From: Lottia gigantea
Lineage: Eukaryota > Mollusca > Gastropoda > Lottiidae
Reading direction: 5' to 3'
Assembly: GCF_000327385.1 (NCBI RefSeq)
Contig: NW_008710370.1
Location: 1,153,922 to 1,217,921, forward strand
Length of the DNA stretch: 64,000 nucleotides
The notes beneath the pieces are model-generated. The model was not told where the DNA came from. It saw only the letters and a list, made by a program, of their open reading frames with translations, and searched no databases. The position numbers and the translations under genes were made by a program. This document shows, one piece after another, positions 28,066 to 40,129 of the stretch (the first letter of the stretch is position 1; every line of letters starts with the position of its first letter).

Positions 28066-28604
28066 TGGTAGGGTTAAACTGATCTGAATCTATTCATAAT
28101 CAAATTATATAACACTATTTTAATCATTGTTCATTTTCTGTTTTAAAATATTGATAAGTGATAATGTAAAATTGTTGTTGAGTTGTTATTGTTAAGGTGT
28201 GGTAATATTCTCACAGGGAACTAGGTATAATAATACTAGTGATATGGGAATAGTTAGTTACTATACAATACTCATAAAATAATCATAGAAATTCATTTCA
28301 ACAATTACCATAGCTACATTCTCTTAGTTGTGATTTCATTATCAATTGTTTGCATCAATTGTTGCATTTTTGGAATGAAACTGGTTCCTAAATGCGTCTA
28401 GGGCTACAATTTTAAACATATAATTTGGATTAAAAAAAATATCGACACTCCGTAAGTTTCTGGCTGATTGAATGATCATAAATTAGTATAGTATAAGTAA
28501 TTTGAAAACTGCAAATGTTTTTTTTACAAAGAGGCATTTAATGCACATTTTCAAATATATACAAATTAAGTCCACATATCGCTGTTCGGATATGTCAATA
28601 ATAT
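28066..28604. other. Intergenic sequence, nothing recognised
   Basis: AT-rich sequence between the SINE-like copy and the 42-bp array. I see no coding, RNA or transposon signal. Confidence 0.6.
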
Positions 28605-29115
28605 TCACAATGTGTTTCAATATTGTAAATCATTCGATTTGAACATTTTTAAATAATTTTTGTATGGCTTAGCACTGCAAATGATTTGTTTATGTGTTTG
28701 TAACAATATTGCAAACGATTATCTTTACATTGTATGTTTATTTTGAGCAATGCAAACGAATTATTTACAGCATTATGGGTTTATGTCAGCATAGCAAACG
28801 ATTTCTTTACAGCATTAAGTGTATGTTTCAGCATAGCAAACGATTTATTTACAGCATTAAGTGTATGTTTCAGCATAGCAAACGATTTATTTACAACATT
28901 ATTGGTATGTTTCAGCATAGCAAACGATTTATTCAAAGCATTATCGGTATGATTCAGCATAGCAAACGATTTATTTACAGCATTATGGGTATGTTTCAGC
29001 ATAGCAAACGATTTATTTACAGCATTATCGGTATGATTCAGCAAAGCAAACGATTTATTTACAGCATTATGGGTATGTTTCAGCATTGCAAACTATGTTT
29101 ACACAGCAGTATGTG
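28605..29115. repeat. 42-bp minisatellite, about 12 units, open in three frames
   Basis: The unit contains GCAAACGATTTATTTACAGC followed by ATTATGGGTATGTTTCAGCA. Forty-two is a multiple of three, so frames stay open through the array. A plus frame (28694-29122) repeats SKRFIYSIMGMFQH, a second plus frame repeats IANDLFTALSVCFS, and a minus frame (29086-28781) repeats MLKHTHNAVNKSFA. Central units are most alike and outer units decay, especially left of 28740. I regard the frames as by-products of the unit length and not as genes. Confidence 0.92.
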
Positions 29116-29648
29116 TGTATAAACCACATACAATCGGGCTATGCACAACAATTAACCCCCTTCCCCCGCATCCTCATCCTCCCCTCACCTGTCCCACTCT
29201 TCGTACATCTAAATTCATCACTGATAATATTCAGTATCAGCTCGCTTATTTCATATACACTATCAAAATACGTAGTCTGTAATCAAAATTACACAATTTT
29301 CATTCATTCAGTAATGTTTATTTACAAATGGGTGATAAATTTATATTTACTATGTAATTGTTAGAATAGGGTTGAATATTTATTTATTTAGGTTTATCAA
29401 TTGTTTAACCTTGTAACAATATAAATAAAGAATTTGTTATATTAATAGATTCATATCTGCTTCATCTTTTGCTAATTGTTTTCGTTGGTTTTTAACCAGA
29501 GCATTTTTTTTTGGCAATTGAAGCAGCTGATCTATTGTTTCTTATCTACATTTACTGTAGCAAGTACCAAACATTACCAAATTTTGCTGTTTAACTAAAT
29601 ATATTTTCCGATTATTACAACTAGTTACTACCCTAAACCAGTGCTTAC
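29116..29648. other. Intergenic sequence, nothing recognised
   Basis: A short pyrimidine-rich patch (29155-29215) sits within AT-rich DNA. No coding or RNA signal was seen. Confidence 0.5.
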
Positions 29649-29839
29649 ATTGAGATTCGTCTATATACAGCTTAATACTGAAACCGAACTGCAGTAACTG
29701 AGAAATTCCACCCCATATAAGGAAATATTTGAATATTTGGAGGTCTGTGCAAGCTTCATTTAAACATACTGCCACGTTGGGGAGGTTATTTTCAAAATGT
29801 GTAATTTCCCAGGGCAAGCCCAATAGCAAGCATAACAAG
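29649..29839 (-). CDS. Possible exon of a small membrane protein (TMEM272-like?)
   Basis: A 152-codon minus-strand frame (30000-29542) contains an exon-like core. The core is preceded by a pyrimidine-rich tract ending CTGTATCATAG, and followed by a donor-like GTAAGC. Between them lies a hydrophobic stretch LLCLLLGLPWEI, then AVCLNEAC, then KYFLIWGGISQLL. The order of hydrophobic segment, cysteine motif and YLIxGG-type second segment is reminiscent of TMEM272-like proteins, where I recall a CP..IPIYLIVGG motif. The similarity is weak, no partner exon was found, and this may be a stray exon, a pseudogene or chance. Confidence 0.25.
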
Positions 29840-32800
29840 CTATGATACAGAAATTTATTTAGAAAAATTTCCAAATATAAGATTAAATTCATAGAAAACA
29901 AATGGTATATAGAATGAAATATAGAAGCTGTATTGATTGGTGGGGTGGGACTAGATCTGTTAATGGGACTGTTTAGGGTCATCTGACTTGAATAATACAT
30001 TCAAGAGCAATTTGTTTTAATTCACTTTTGGAAAAACACAAATGCATATAAAATATTATTGAATTGCATTCGTTATAAATAAACCCCTTACGTCTCTTTA
30101 AGATCGGAATTAAATACATTGATTCATTTCATAGCCATTGTCTATTGTCTTTTTAATATGAACTAAGAAAAGTGTCCTTCAGTTATTGAATGTTAGATAG
30201 AATTTCAAGTACAAGGTACATGTTCGGTCATTGTGCTGAAACGGGTCATTAGTACAATGAAATTGTACTATTCCTTCAAATGAAAGAATTCCTACAGATC
30301 TTCATTGATGTCAAGGGGAAATGAAATACATTAATTTAAGGTCATACTTTTCTGCCGGTGGACTGGAGTAAAAAGGTTGGACAACGCATTGCGGTGTGTA
30401 TAAGTTCGAGCCAGTGGCAATAGCCTGCTTGTTTTCCGATTTTCAATGCATCTTGAAGGGAAAGCCGAAAGATTCATCATTTAATACACTTTATATCTTT
30501 GATTGCACATGTATCTACAAATTCACAAGCACAATCTTGAAAATACACAGCTATTCTACATTAGTGCATATGTACAAAGCAAATGATAACCCTATTCAAA
30601 ACAATAGCAACAAGAGAAAGGGAGAAGGGAAAAAAGTCAAATTAATTGGTTAAATAATATTATTTATCTGTTGTGGTTCTCACACAGGTCGCTAGTAAAA
30701 GGTTGTATTTGAGTAAACCTAACCGACTCATTGCACTCAGTAAAAATATTTGTTAGTTCACACCCTCAACTATCTGCCTAAATAATGTCACTGTATTACT
30801 AAATAGTCTCTTCTATAGATTACCACCGAATACTACCATGAGTTGTATCTATCTATATTCTGCTGCATTTGGTTTTAATTGACAGCGTTCACAACTGACA
30901 ACTGACAGGCGCACCCTCGTTTATGGTACCATAATATTATCGTCTGGTCTGTAGAGTGCTCTTGATTCAGCTACACTTTTGGGGCTATATGTATACTGGA
31001 TTCTTGATTTAAATTTAATCTTAATTTGAATATTATGAATCTCAAAACTGATCAGATTCGCAGAATCGCTGAAAACCTTTCAGATGAAGACCTGCTAACA
31101 AGAAACAAGATTTCGTCATCCACCCTTAGGGCACCATTGGGAAACAAATTATAACAAGACAAATCTCATATTGTGTGAAAATGTTCCCGTATTGTTTTGT
31201 AATTTGCAATCCTATTTGAAACTGTATACAGCATTGACATTAAGCTGATGAACATTAATGTTTTCCGATTTAAACAATAAAGAGTTAATGTTTCCAAGAT
31301 GGAAAGATATGATTTTATAAAAGTTCAGCCGCCTCTTTGAAAAAGGCACGTTTTCAAAAATAGACCGACATAAATGTGTCCATTTTGTCAAATCTGAAAC
31401 GAACGATTTTAAGAATTTTTTGTTGATTTCTAAGTTACAAAAAAAAAATGCTTTTAAAAAGCGTTTTCCTGTGTCCAATTGGGAATATCTAAAGAAATAA
31501 TTTCACTATAGACGAAAGACGGAAATAAAGGCCGCGGATTTTAAGTGCTTTACCGTGTGGTTGAAGCCTTTCAATGTTTAAGGGCATTGAATGGCCTTTA
31601 TATGAAACACGCATTGAAACATTGATTAAGAAGACATTGCCTGTTCGCTTTAACTATTTTAAAGCCTTTAACTCGATGAGGAGCATCTTTGAAAGTGTTT
31701 CAATAAGTTCGCTCCGGGCGACTCATTCAAATAGAACCCTGTTATCACACCCCGGGCCATGTTCTGTGTCAATGCTCAGTTCATTTCCGAACACATGAGA
31801 TATTAAATCCGACCAAAACATATCATTTCTAAAGAAAAGAGCTAGATTGAAGTTAGTCACATTTTCGTGAACTTCCATTGAACAGAGAAGAAAAGGGGAA
31901 TTTGTTTGAAAAGAAGATGATCAAATAGGAAGACAGAGAGTTTAAATTAAGATGTTAAAAAATTGCTATGATAAATTAATAACTAGAATGAAATTAAGAT
32001 AATGAGGAAAATTTCAGATTATATCATTCAGATTAGATTAAGATTATATGTTACTAATTGACATCTGTGTCATGATGTCAACGACTACCATGTTCAGAAC
32101 ACACCCTTTTTTGAATGTCAGTATCTCTTTCTAAATTTTTTTATCTTTTTCACGAAGGTTGCGAATTTCACCCTTAAATATCCCTGCTTTCATCAGTTAT
32201 TCGCTTGAAATTTGTTTCCAGTTACCTGATAATTATGCAATAGGTAGGCCTAGTTGTGATAAAGTTTTCCAGACACTGTTATTCTCAAAAGAGAGAGAGA
32301 GCAATTTGGCATAAATATAACAATAATATTTACACATATTAGCCCCGAGAAATCTTGGTTCGTACACAATTTATCAAGATTGTATTCATCTCGTTACCAT
32401 TATGATAAAGCCACTTCACCTTATAGCAGTGGGGCGAGAAAAATGGTGTCGAAATGAGTTTTTCAATCGTTTGGTGAACGATCCGATTTTCCGGCTGAGT
32501 GAAATTAACATCATATCTTTAGAATGTTTGACACAGCGGAAAGAATAGGAACTAAAACCACGATTAGCGACGTTTAACGCTTCACTTGGTCTTCATCAAG
32601 AAACTTGTGAAAAGGCGGGGCAAAAATCGAGGTTTTCGCGTGGTGAATGCGACTCTTGAGCAGACCTCTTCCCTAGGGGGTAAGTTTGAAGAAAATAAAA
32701 TGGTGATAGATTTTGACGGGAAAGTAAATATATCGTTTATGAAGTAAATATTTGCTGTATTGCCTCTATAATATTATGTTAATATTGACAATGTCTAAAT

Positions 32801-33184
32801 AGATGTAATTACAGTCTAAAATATGCAACAGGAGAGATTGTTGTATTGTCCAGACCTCTTCAATGTAGATATTCACAACGAAATGAACAATCCGTCTTTT
32901 CTCTTTTTTTGACATTGACGGAGTATAAAGAAAGTGGCCAAGAGATTATATGAAAGTAACCAAAGTATTATCGCAAATTTTATTTAATGGATTAAACACA
33001 GTTTATGCATTTCAATATTTTAATATTTGCCTACCTATTAAATATTGAAATATATCATTATATAATACTTTATTTTAAATCAGATTCTACGTCAGATTAT
33101 CGAGAAACTGTATCACGGTTATTTCAAAAATCGGTTCATTTTCTAACCCATTCATTCATTACTTAATTTATATAATATATTGAA
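29840..33184. other. Intergenic sequence without a recognisable gene
   Basis: Frames up to 88 codons are open but unremarkable. A GA-rich run lies near 32290-32302. A less AT-rich patch at 32400-32680 contains TTAGCGACG and GGCGGGGC words and could be regulatory, but nothing more can be said from one sequence. Confidence 0.5.
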
Positions 33185-33371
33185 AGGGATTGTAAAGAAA
33201 TTTTTCTAAATTTCGTGTGTGTATTAATTTTGCGATTAGGGAAGTCATCAAACATTTATTTTTAGTTGAATTGCAGGAACCACGCACACGTCTGATTTAA
33301 AATTAATATAGTGCAAATTGATACTATCAGTGTCCCCGATAATAAATTTAGAAAAACTATTTTCAACCCCT
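33185..33371. mobile_element. TTAA-type MITE, family A copy 2, shortened
   Basis: The element starts AGGGATTGTAAAG and its right end, reverse-complemented, reads AGGGGTTGAAAAT. TTAA flanks it on the right and TGAA on the left. It shares GCGATTAGGGAAGTCATCA with the interior of the other copies (theirs read GCGATTARTGACGTCATCA) and GATACTATCAGTGTCCCC near the right end. At 187 bp it is shorter than its relatives, mostly through loss in the left arm. Confidence 0.75.
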
Positions 33372-36300
33372 TTAAATTCTTTATCGCATATGCTCTATTA
33401 AAGTATACAATTTTAATGGGAAAAAATAAATTTATAGGAAGCTCGGTATTTATTTTTAGAAAAATGTCAAAAGCAATGAATAATTTGCTTATATTTCACA
33501 ATATACGTGCTTTAATTGTTCACATAAATTTTTAAGTTAAACACAAGATTACTAATAGATTATTTCCTAGTCTTTTGGCCTGTACTCAAGTTTTAACTCA
33601 AGTTTGAATCGATTTTTACCTTTTATAAAATAAATAAACTTTATTTACCTAACATATCTTATCATTCCATCTGACTACAACTTTCATCGTCTTGTCTTAC
33701 AATTGTATTTGTTTATTGATGTATTGTACTCGACCAACTTTTACTTCATTCCTCAACACTCTTTTTTTTCAATATCATTTTCCAGTTTAGTTTCTATTGG
33801 CCTTTTAATAATATAGATTAAATAACAGTAACAAATATTTAAACTAGACGGGTCGCCTGAAACAAATTTAGCAAAGACTGAAAATAGTGAAATTGTCCTT
33901 TATAATATTTATCGTCAATACGGACCAAATTATGTGATGATAGCGACGTTTTAACTTAGTCAAAGAAGGTCAAAATGGCGAAAAAAGAAAGTATAATAGC
34001 GACTTTGAATTATTATTCCATATATATTTACACAGGAAAAATATTTCCTGCCAAAGCCCCCTGTCTACGTTTCATAGTGGAAACAGAATTTCCTTTCCCA
34101 ACTAAAAATTGGAAATATATTTCAATTCAATAAAAACATTATGTTTAAAAATGAAAATCGGATTTGACGTAAAACTAAAATTCATTTAATTTCGAATTTT
34201 TTGTTGCCAGGTAATTGTTTTTTAAATCAGTTTCTTTTCAGTAAAAATCACGTTATTTCACTGAAGTGAAATATTGACAATAATGATTTATCAAGATAAA
34301 ATTGATGACAATTTCTTACATAGGTGTTTACAAATATTTTTTGTGACAGAATAAAGACTATTGTTGGTTGATCAAAATGAAACTTTTAGCACCCTTTTAA
34401 ATGGTCAATAATATTTTAACAATGTTTTATATGTTACCCTTTGTTCACCAATTAACCACTTGCTAGCACATTAACACCTTTATTGTCTTTTAATTGTTGT
34501 AATAAGTATATTGAAGTGTATCGGTAACGGACGTCACACCTGGGCCATAACGCCCGTAACAATTATACGTTACGATCGAGGTTTATGTCAGTCTTCATTA
34601 TTTCAAGATCCTTTTCGCAGCCTGTGGTCATTTTGACTGTTATCTTGACAAAAACTTAATTGAATCTATTTAAATTACAATTCAACTTAAAACACAAATT
34701 CGCTTAACTTTTCATTCTCTTCAAATTTTTAAATGACAAAGCGACTCTTCCATTAATAGACTTAACTTATATCTTAATTGGCGAATACTAAAATTGACAA
34801 TAAACAATTGGAGCCTTCCATAAATACGGATTTTATCTATGGTAGAAGTTTTTATGAATAGATCCAACTCTACGTAGGCTAAACATGCAGCGGAATGTAC
34901 TTTGGTGAATATTGTAGATTTTCTAGTTTTTCGAAATGTGATACGACTTCTTGAGAAAATGTCATTTGAAAATCTTTCACTATACTTTAATTTGAACAAA
35001 ATTTAGAAAAGACAAACAACCTTTGGACATTGTAATAGAATAATTCAAGAATTGTCAAATTTTAATTTTTCATAGATCAGCGTTATCTCTTAGATAAAGA
35101 AAAGAATACAGGTATTAGTGATTTACAGTCAGAGATTTTTCCTTTATTTTGACTGAAAACCATCGCTGATAAGACACATCCTTAATCTGACTGTTACTCG
35201 ACCATCATTGTCCCTAGCCCGAGACATTATCATAAAATATGAAAGATTTTAGTAATATACGAATTTTATCAGAGCACTCGTATCATCAGAGATAAAGGTT
35301 TATAAAGAATTTGAAGATAATATTCTAACGCTTGTAAACGATTATGGAATTTTTGTTAGAAGTTGTATATAAATTGATTAATATATAGGCCTATATAAAA
35401 CTGTCATGGAATAATCTTCATGCCAAAATATTTCCATGTCATTGTTTTTATTACCCCTGCAAAATATTATCTAAAATTGGAAAATTGAATTTTTTAATAT
35501 TATAGTTAAAATACAACTGAATAAACAGTTTTAAAACGAACCCGACATGACATAGATCACCATTGTGTTAAACAAATACTTTTCAAATATATTTGTAAGT
35601 AGATATAATTTATTGATGATAGATATTCGTTTTTTAAAACTACATCTACATTAATTGACTTTCATAAAAAATAAATATGTATTTTGTATATTTACAATAA
35701 AAGAAAAACTGGAACATTATTTGCTCGAATTTGGAAAAAAGGCAAAAATATGAAAAAGATGATCTACCTATTTTTTATCCAATATTTAAAGAAAAAAAAT
35801 GAAAGATTTCGATATGCTTGATCAGATTCTAAAACATATTTACCATAGATATTTACAATATTTAATCAATATTTGTATTTCTTTAATAAATTAAACCAAG
35901 TGAAAAAAAAACCCGAAAAACTTTTATTTACCATTGTATTGACATCGTTTTATGTAAAAATCAAATTTACATTGTGTTATGTTAATCACTTAATAACCAG
36001 TAAATAAACATGTTGTATGTTGTATATGATTTGCAATATTTATTTATTGCAATAAAAGTCAAAAGAGCGTATTATTGGATAAGAGTGGGGAATATACAAC
36101 CCCTATTTTAAATAATCTATTGAATAATGAAAGTCAATAGTAAATATTTAAAAAATCAAATATTGGTCAAATGATGGTTTTGTAAATTTATCTTCCACTG
36201 TATGTAAATATTTGATGCCTGTCTACTCGTACAATATATTGTAGTATGTTCATGTATTGACTTAAATGATAAAATTTGTAATAAGAATCCAACCTAATCC

Positions 36301-36774
36301 GTCACACTACAACTCTTTTACAAAATTTCTTTTCAAAAATATTCAATGAAATTTTTCACACACGGTGAACATATTAAATTAGAAATCTAAAAACACTGTA
36401 AAGTTGTGTGTTAAGGTGCAAATGAAAAATGTTTTGGATGCATCAATAAAACTACACTATATCATTTTAAAGAAAATATCGTCGGCCCTACTTGTATAAG
36501 TATTTCAAAATATGTCCCTTAGTGAATTTTCCACGAAGAAATATAAAACATTCCAATGCTGAAGATGTTCATATTTTCTGTTGGATGTTCAAATCGGTCA
36601 GACGATTTTGAAAATCCAGATATTCTAGACCTAGAATATTTCAAAGCAAATCGAAATTGCGTTTCTACTAAGACTTATCGAAAATTTGGACGGATTATTC
36701 ACCGAGCTTTTTACCAATTTATTTTTGCTTTGAAACATTTTAGAATGCGGATTTCTGATTAAAAAAGGAGAAAA
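33372..36774. other. AT-rich intergenic sequence downstream of foxA
   Basis: No reading frame here looks like protein. From about 35400 onward the DNA becomes extremely AT-rich with long A or T runs. No repeat array, RNA gene or transposon ends were recognised. Confidence 0.55.
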
Positions 36775-36780
36775 TTTATT
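36775..36780 (-). promoter_or_regulatory. foxA: Candidate polyadenylation signal of foxA
   Basis: This is the first AATAAA on the minus strand after the foxA stop codon, giving a 3' untranslated region of about 870 nt. Weaker variants (TATAAA) occur nearer, around 37489 and 36792, so the actual site is uncertain. Confidence 0.4.
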
Positions 36781-37648
36781 TCAATGAATCTTTTTATATC
36801 ATTTTAAGTCTAAAGACAAGATTTTTATAAAAGAAAAATATTGAGACACAAAGAAAAACATAGAACAAATTGAACTTTCAAACATTTGAGAACTTTTGAT
36901 TTTTTTTCATTTAGAGATACTTTTGTAGAAATAATAAACGCCAATTACTGTGTAAATTTCATGAAATATTTCAGAAAAATGCAATATTTCGAATAAAATA
37001 AATTTAATTTGAGAAAAAAATAAAGAGATTATCTTAAAATGAAAAAAAAAGGATGATATTCTGATATAAATAAATTAAAAACAAAAAAAAATGTAAATAT
37101 CTATATTTTACAAAATATTGGAATATTCTTAAATTTCCTACATTATATTACCTGACAAAACTCTGTTAAGGTTTAAAATTTTCTCGTACTCCAACCGATT
37201 TCGCACAACAGAAATAAAATACGAAAAATTACACACAAAAATATACAGATCAACCCGTTCGAAATTCGTCTTTTTCACTCAATTCGAATCGCGTGCACTT
37301 TCGCAATATATATACAAATAATTTTCGCACTATATATATATAAATTTCTATACACAATATAATTCTAAAATTTGTACTCTTTGTCTTTTGCGTTAAATAT
37401 TTGAACTCTTTCAACAAGAAAAAACACACATTTTGGCAGTATTTTTCCTCCAATTTTGTAAGTACATAAAGAGACAGTCTTGTCTATAATATATTTATAA
37501 CATAATATATAAAAAATCTATATAATTTAATTCAACACATCTTTGGTATATTCGCTAAAAATTTTGGTTTTCGCTTTTTAAAAAATGTAGAGAACACGTC
37601 CATTTTAAGTAAGAAAATGTTCACAGTTGTTGAAATAAATGAAATTTC

Positions 37649-38962
37649 TCACAAACTCGCCGTGGAATGAGGAGCGTAGGTTTTATAGTAACTACCATCC
37701 TGAGGGTTCATAGGGGGTGAGGCTTCTTTAGGCAAACTGATTGGGGACATTTGAGTATACGATTGATAACCACTGAGAGCTTCGTACATCTTTAAGTCCA
37801 TTTTGTTTTCCGACATGAGATTTGTAATAGAAAATGGATGGTTAAATGAATGAGGATGATTTAATTGTCCCGGTGCCAAATTTAAACCATGATGGTTCAT
37901 GGAGATATCGTGATGAAGTTGTCGCATACTTGTTAGTTCCGTACCACAATTACCCATTTGTTGCTGACTAGCTTGAGAATGTGTAAGATGCGACATGTCT
38001 TGTTGCTGGAGATGAGCCTGAGGATGAGCTTGGTTGTGTTCGGTCTTTGGTTGAACCATTTGTTGAACTTGTTCTACTTGGTGATTCGGAGGAGAATTAG
38101 GCGCCGAGAGTGAAGTGCCGTCACCAGTTGAGGTAGGAGTAGAATCGGCGCTTCCTGGACCGTCTTGCATGTCGCAGTTCGGATCATCTGGATCTTGTGA
38201 TCGCATAGATTCTTTCTTTAGACACTTGAACCGCTTCTGACGACGAAGATAACAACCATTTTCAAACATATTTCCTGAATCTGGGTGAAGTGCCCAGTAA
38301 CTTCCTTTACCAGGACGATCAGGAGTTCTTGGGACTTTAACAAAACAGTCATTAAAAGACAAACTATGTCTGATAGAGTTCTGCCATCTTTGTTGATTTT
38401 GACGATAAAAAGGAAATAAGTCCATGATAAACTGATAAATTTCACTGAGGGTACACATTTTGTTAGGTGACTGTTGAATAGCCATTGTGATAAGCGAGAT
38501 ATATGAATATGGCGGTTTAGCGTGCGTATAACTCCTTCGATAATTTTTATCCCTGGCTCTATTCAATGCTTGTGCTCGATCCATTGACATCATGTTCGGA
38601 TCCATAGGACGGTTAATTCCGTTCATTGATGACATACTTCCTATACTGGACATTCCATTCATAGATCCCATGCTTCCCATAGAGTTCATAGATCCCATAG
38701 TGTTCATAGGATTCATAGCCGACACCTGACCGTGCATTGATGATCCATGCATAGCCATACTTCCAAGTCCCATACTGCCCATCGCAGGAGGCATGGTATT
38801 CATCGAATTCATGGCACTATGCATACCACCCATTCCTTGAGGAGAATAGTTCATGTTACTCATCGGTCCTACACCTCCCATAGTATTGATACCAGGCATG
38901 GAAGCCATTGAATATCCACCCGTACTAGTTGGGTCGTACGAACCCGGTTTAGTCGACAACAT
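37649..38962 (-). CDS. foxA: Forkhead transcription factor FoxA (HNF3/fork head)
   Basis: This is a complete 437-residue, intronless gene for a nuclear pioneer transcription factor of endoderm, foregut and axial mesoderm. The forkhead winged-helix domain spans about residues 148-247. It includes [18 protein letters not shown], recognition helix [15 protein letters not shown], wing 1 [20 protein letters not shown] and the basic tail [13 protein letters not shown], all diagnostic of class A. Conserved FoxA region II is [10 protein letters not shown] (375-384), followed by the region III-like [13 protein letters not shown]. The N-terminal third (about 20-125) is rich in Met, Gly, Ser and Asn, with repeated MGSMN/MNSM units. 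The middle (300-335) is rich in Gln and His. The ATG is secure: TAG is the in-frame codon two before it, and A is at -3. Length is typical for FoxA. GC content is well above the surroundings. Confidence 0.98.
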   Translation of the reverse strand: MLSTKPGSYDPTSTGGYSMASMPGINTMGGVGPMSNMNYSPQGMGGMHSAMNSMNTMPPAMGSMGLGSMAMHGSSMHGQVSAMNPMNTMGSMNSMGSMGSMNGMSSIGSMSSMNGINRPMDPNMMSMDRAQALNRARDKNYRRSYTHAKPPYSYISLITMAIQQSPNKMCTLSEIYQFIMDLFPFYRQNQQRWQNSIRHSLSFNDCFVKVPRTPDRPGKGSYWALHPDSGNMFENGCYLRRQKRFKCLKKESMRSQDPDDPNCDMQDGPGSADSTPTSTGDGTSLSAPNSPPNHQVEQVQQMVQPKTEHNQAHPQAHLQQQDMSHLTHSQASQQQMGNCGTELTSMRQLHHDISMNHHGLNLAPGQLNHPHSFNHPFSITNLMSENKMDLKMYEALSGYQSYTQMSPISLPKEASPPMNPQDGSYYKTYAPHSTASL

Positions 38963-39099
38963 GATCTATATTGAAGATGCAGAATAAAATCCAAAACACT
39001 TCGTTCTTCTTACAGTCGCACCCAGTGACTGTCACTATTCATACAACTCACAACAACAAAACACAGTTTCAGCCAAGCTACTTCACAACGAGCGATGGG

Positions 39100-39106
39100 A
39101 AATATA
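39100..39106 (-). promoter_or_regulatory. foxA: TATA-like box of the foxA promoter
   Basis: On the minus strand the sequence reads GGCTATATTTCCC, about 140 bp before the foxA ATG. It predicts a start near 39070-39075 and a 5' leader of about 110 nt. An AGGTCA nuclear-receptor half-site (39118-39123) lies just upstream. Confidence 0.45.
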
Positions 39107-39187
39107 GCCAACTTCTCTGACCTGGGCAAATATACCTAGACCACTTCTAACATCAAAAACGAGGCGGAACTGGCAATAAGTCTCCCG

Positions 39188-39232
39188 CCAATCAATACTC
39201 GTTATCGGTCCACAATGGCAGTAGGCCCCGCC
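39188..39232 (-). promoter_or_regulatory. foxA: CCAAT and GC boxes upstream of foxA
   Basis: CCAAT lies at 39188-39192 (as ATTGG on the gene strand), and CCCCGCC, an Sp1-type GC box, lies at 39226-39232. Both sit 80-130 bp upstream of the TATA-like box in the least AT-rich part of the 5' flank, which suits a proximal promoter. Assigned by motif and position only. Confidence 0.4.
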
Positions 39233-39239
39233 TCTGTGT

Positions 39240-40129
39240 CAGGTTTATTTGAATATTATGTTGACAAGCCGTTATCGACTGTCGATCACCATGATGAACA
39301 AACATTTATCTCAAAATCACAGAATGAAAATAATTCCTACTCCAAAGTTTTGATTCAAAATGAAATGCGGAGTATAAATTTGTAAACCGACATTTTATAT
39401 CTTGTGGAATACGAAATGCGTATAAAACTGTTCAAGAGACAAGTTGGTAAATGTAAACCAAATATGGAAGAATTGCAAAACATTCCTTTCTTCAAGACAT
39501 CACGTGTTTTTGACATTTCATTGAAATAAAATGTTCTGTCAATCAAAGTCATTCTATTCAGACCCACTACAGGACAGAATAAAAAAAAAAGACTCGGAAA
39601 CATTAATGAAAAGGTTCTTTTTAAAAGGTATATCTTACGTATATCATATTAAAGGGTTTTTTATAATAACATTCGTGGATTGGTAGAGAAAAATAAAATG
39701 ATTTGAGAATTGAAAATGAGGTCTGTACTATCACCACATTGTACGAAGGTACACAAATGAGTAAGTTTGAAGAAGAAAAACGCTCACTATAGCAAGTCCA
39801 TTATTAAAAAGGCTATTCAAAAGGATTTATTTATAACTAGGTTCGCGATCCGTGAATAAGACCCCAAAAAACATAGAATTTTTTCATAATACTGGGTGTT
39901 GAAAGTATTTCATTGAATTCTCGCTGCAGGCTAAAGGCTTCTCAGTGCAAATGTCTCAATGAAGAGAATAATACAGACTTTAATTTTTGCTGATGTATTT
40001 TTCAGTACTTTTAATTGATACAGTATTCAATGATCATAATATGACACTAATACCGTTCTTTAAAATATACTATTATATTATGGCTCACTTATCATTATTA
40101 TACACAACTATGATGACCATATTACAGTG
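39240..40129. other. foxA 5' flank between promoter and 26-bp array
   Basis: AT-rich sequence with no open frame of note. No repeats or clear motif cluster were recognised. Confidence 0.5.

Noticed and set aside
38218-38445. 75-codon minus-strand frame inside foxA
   Set aside because: Shadow frame of the forkhead domain coding sequence.
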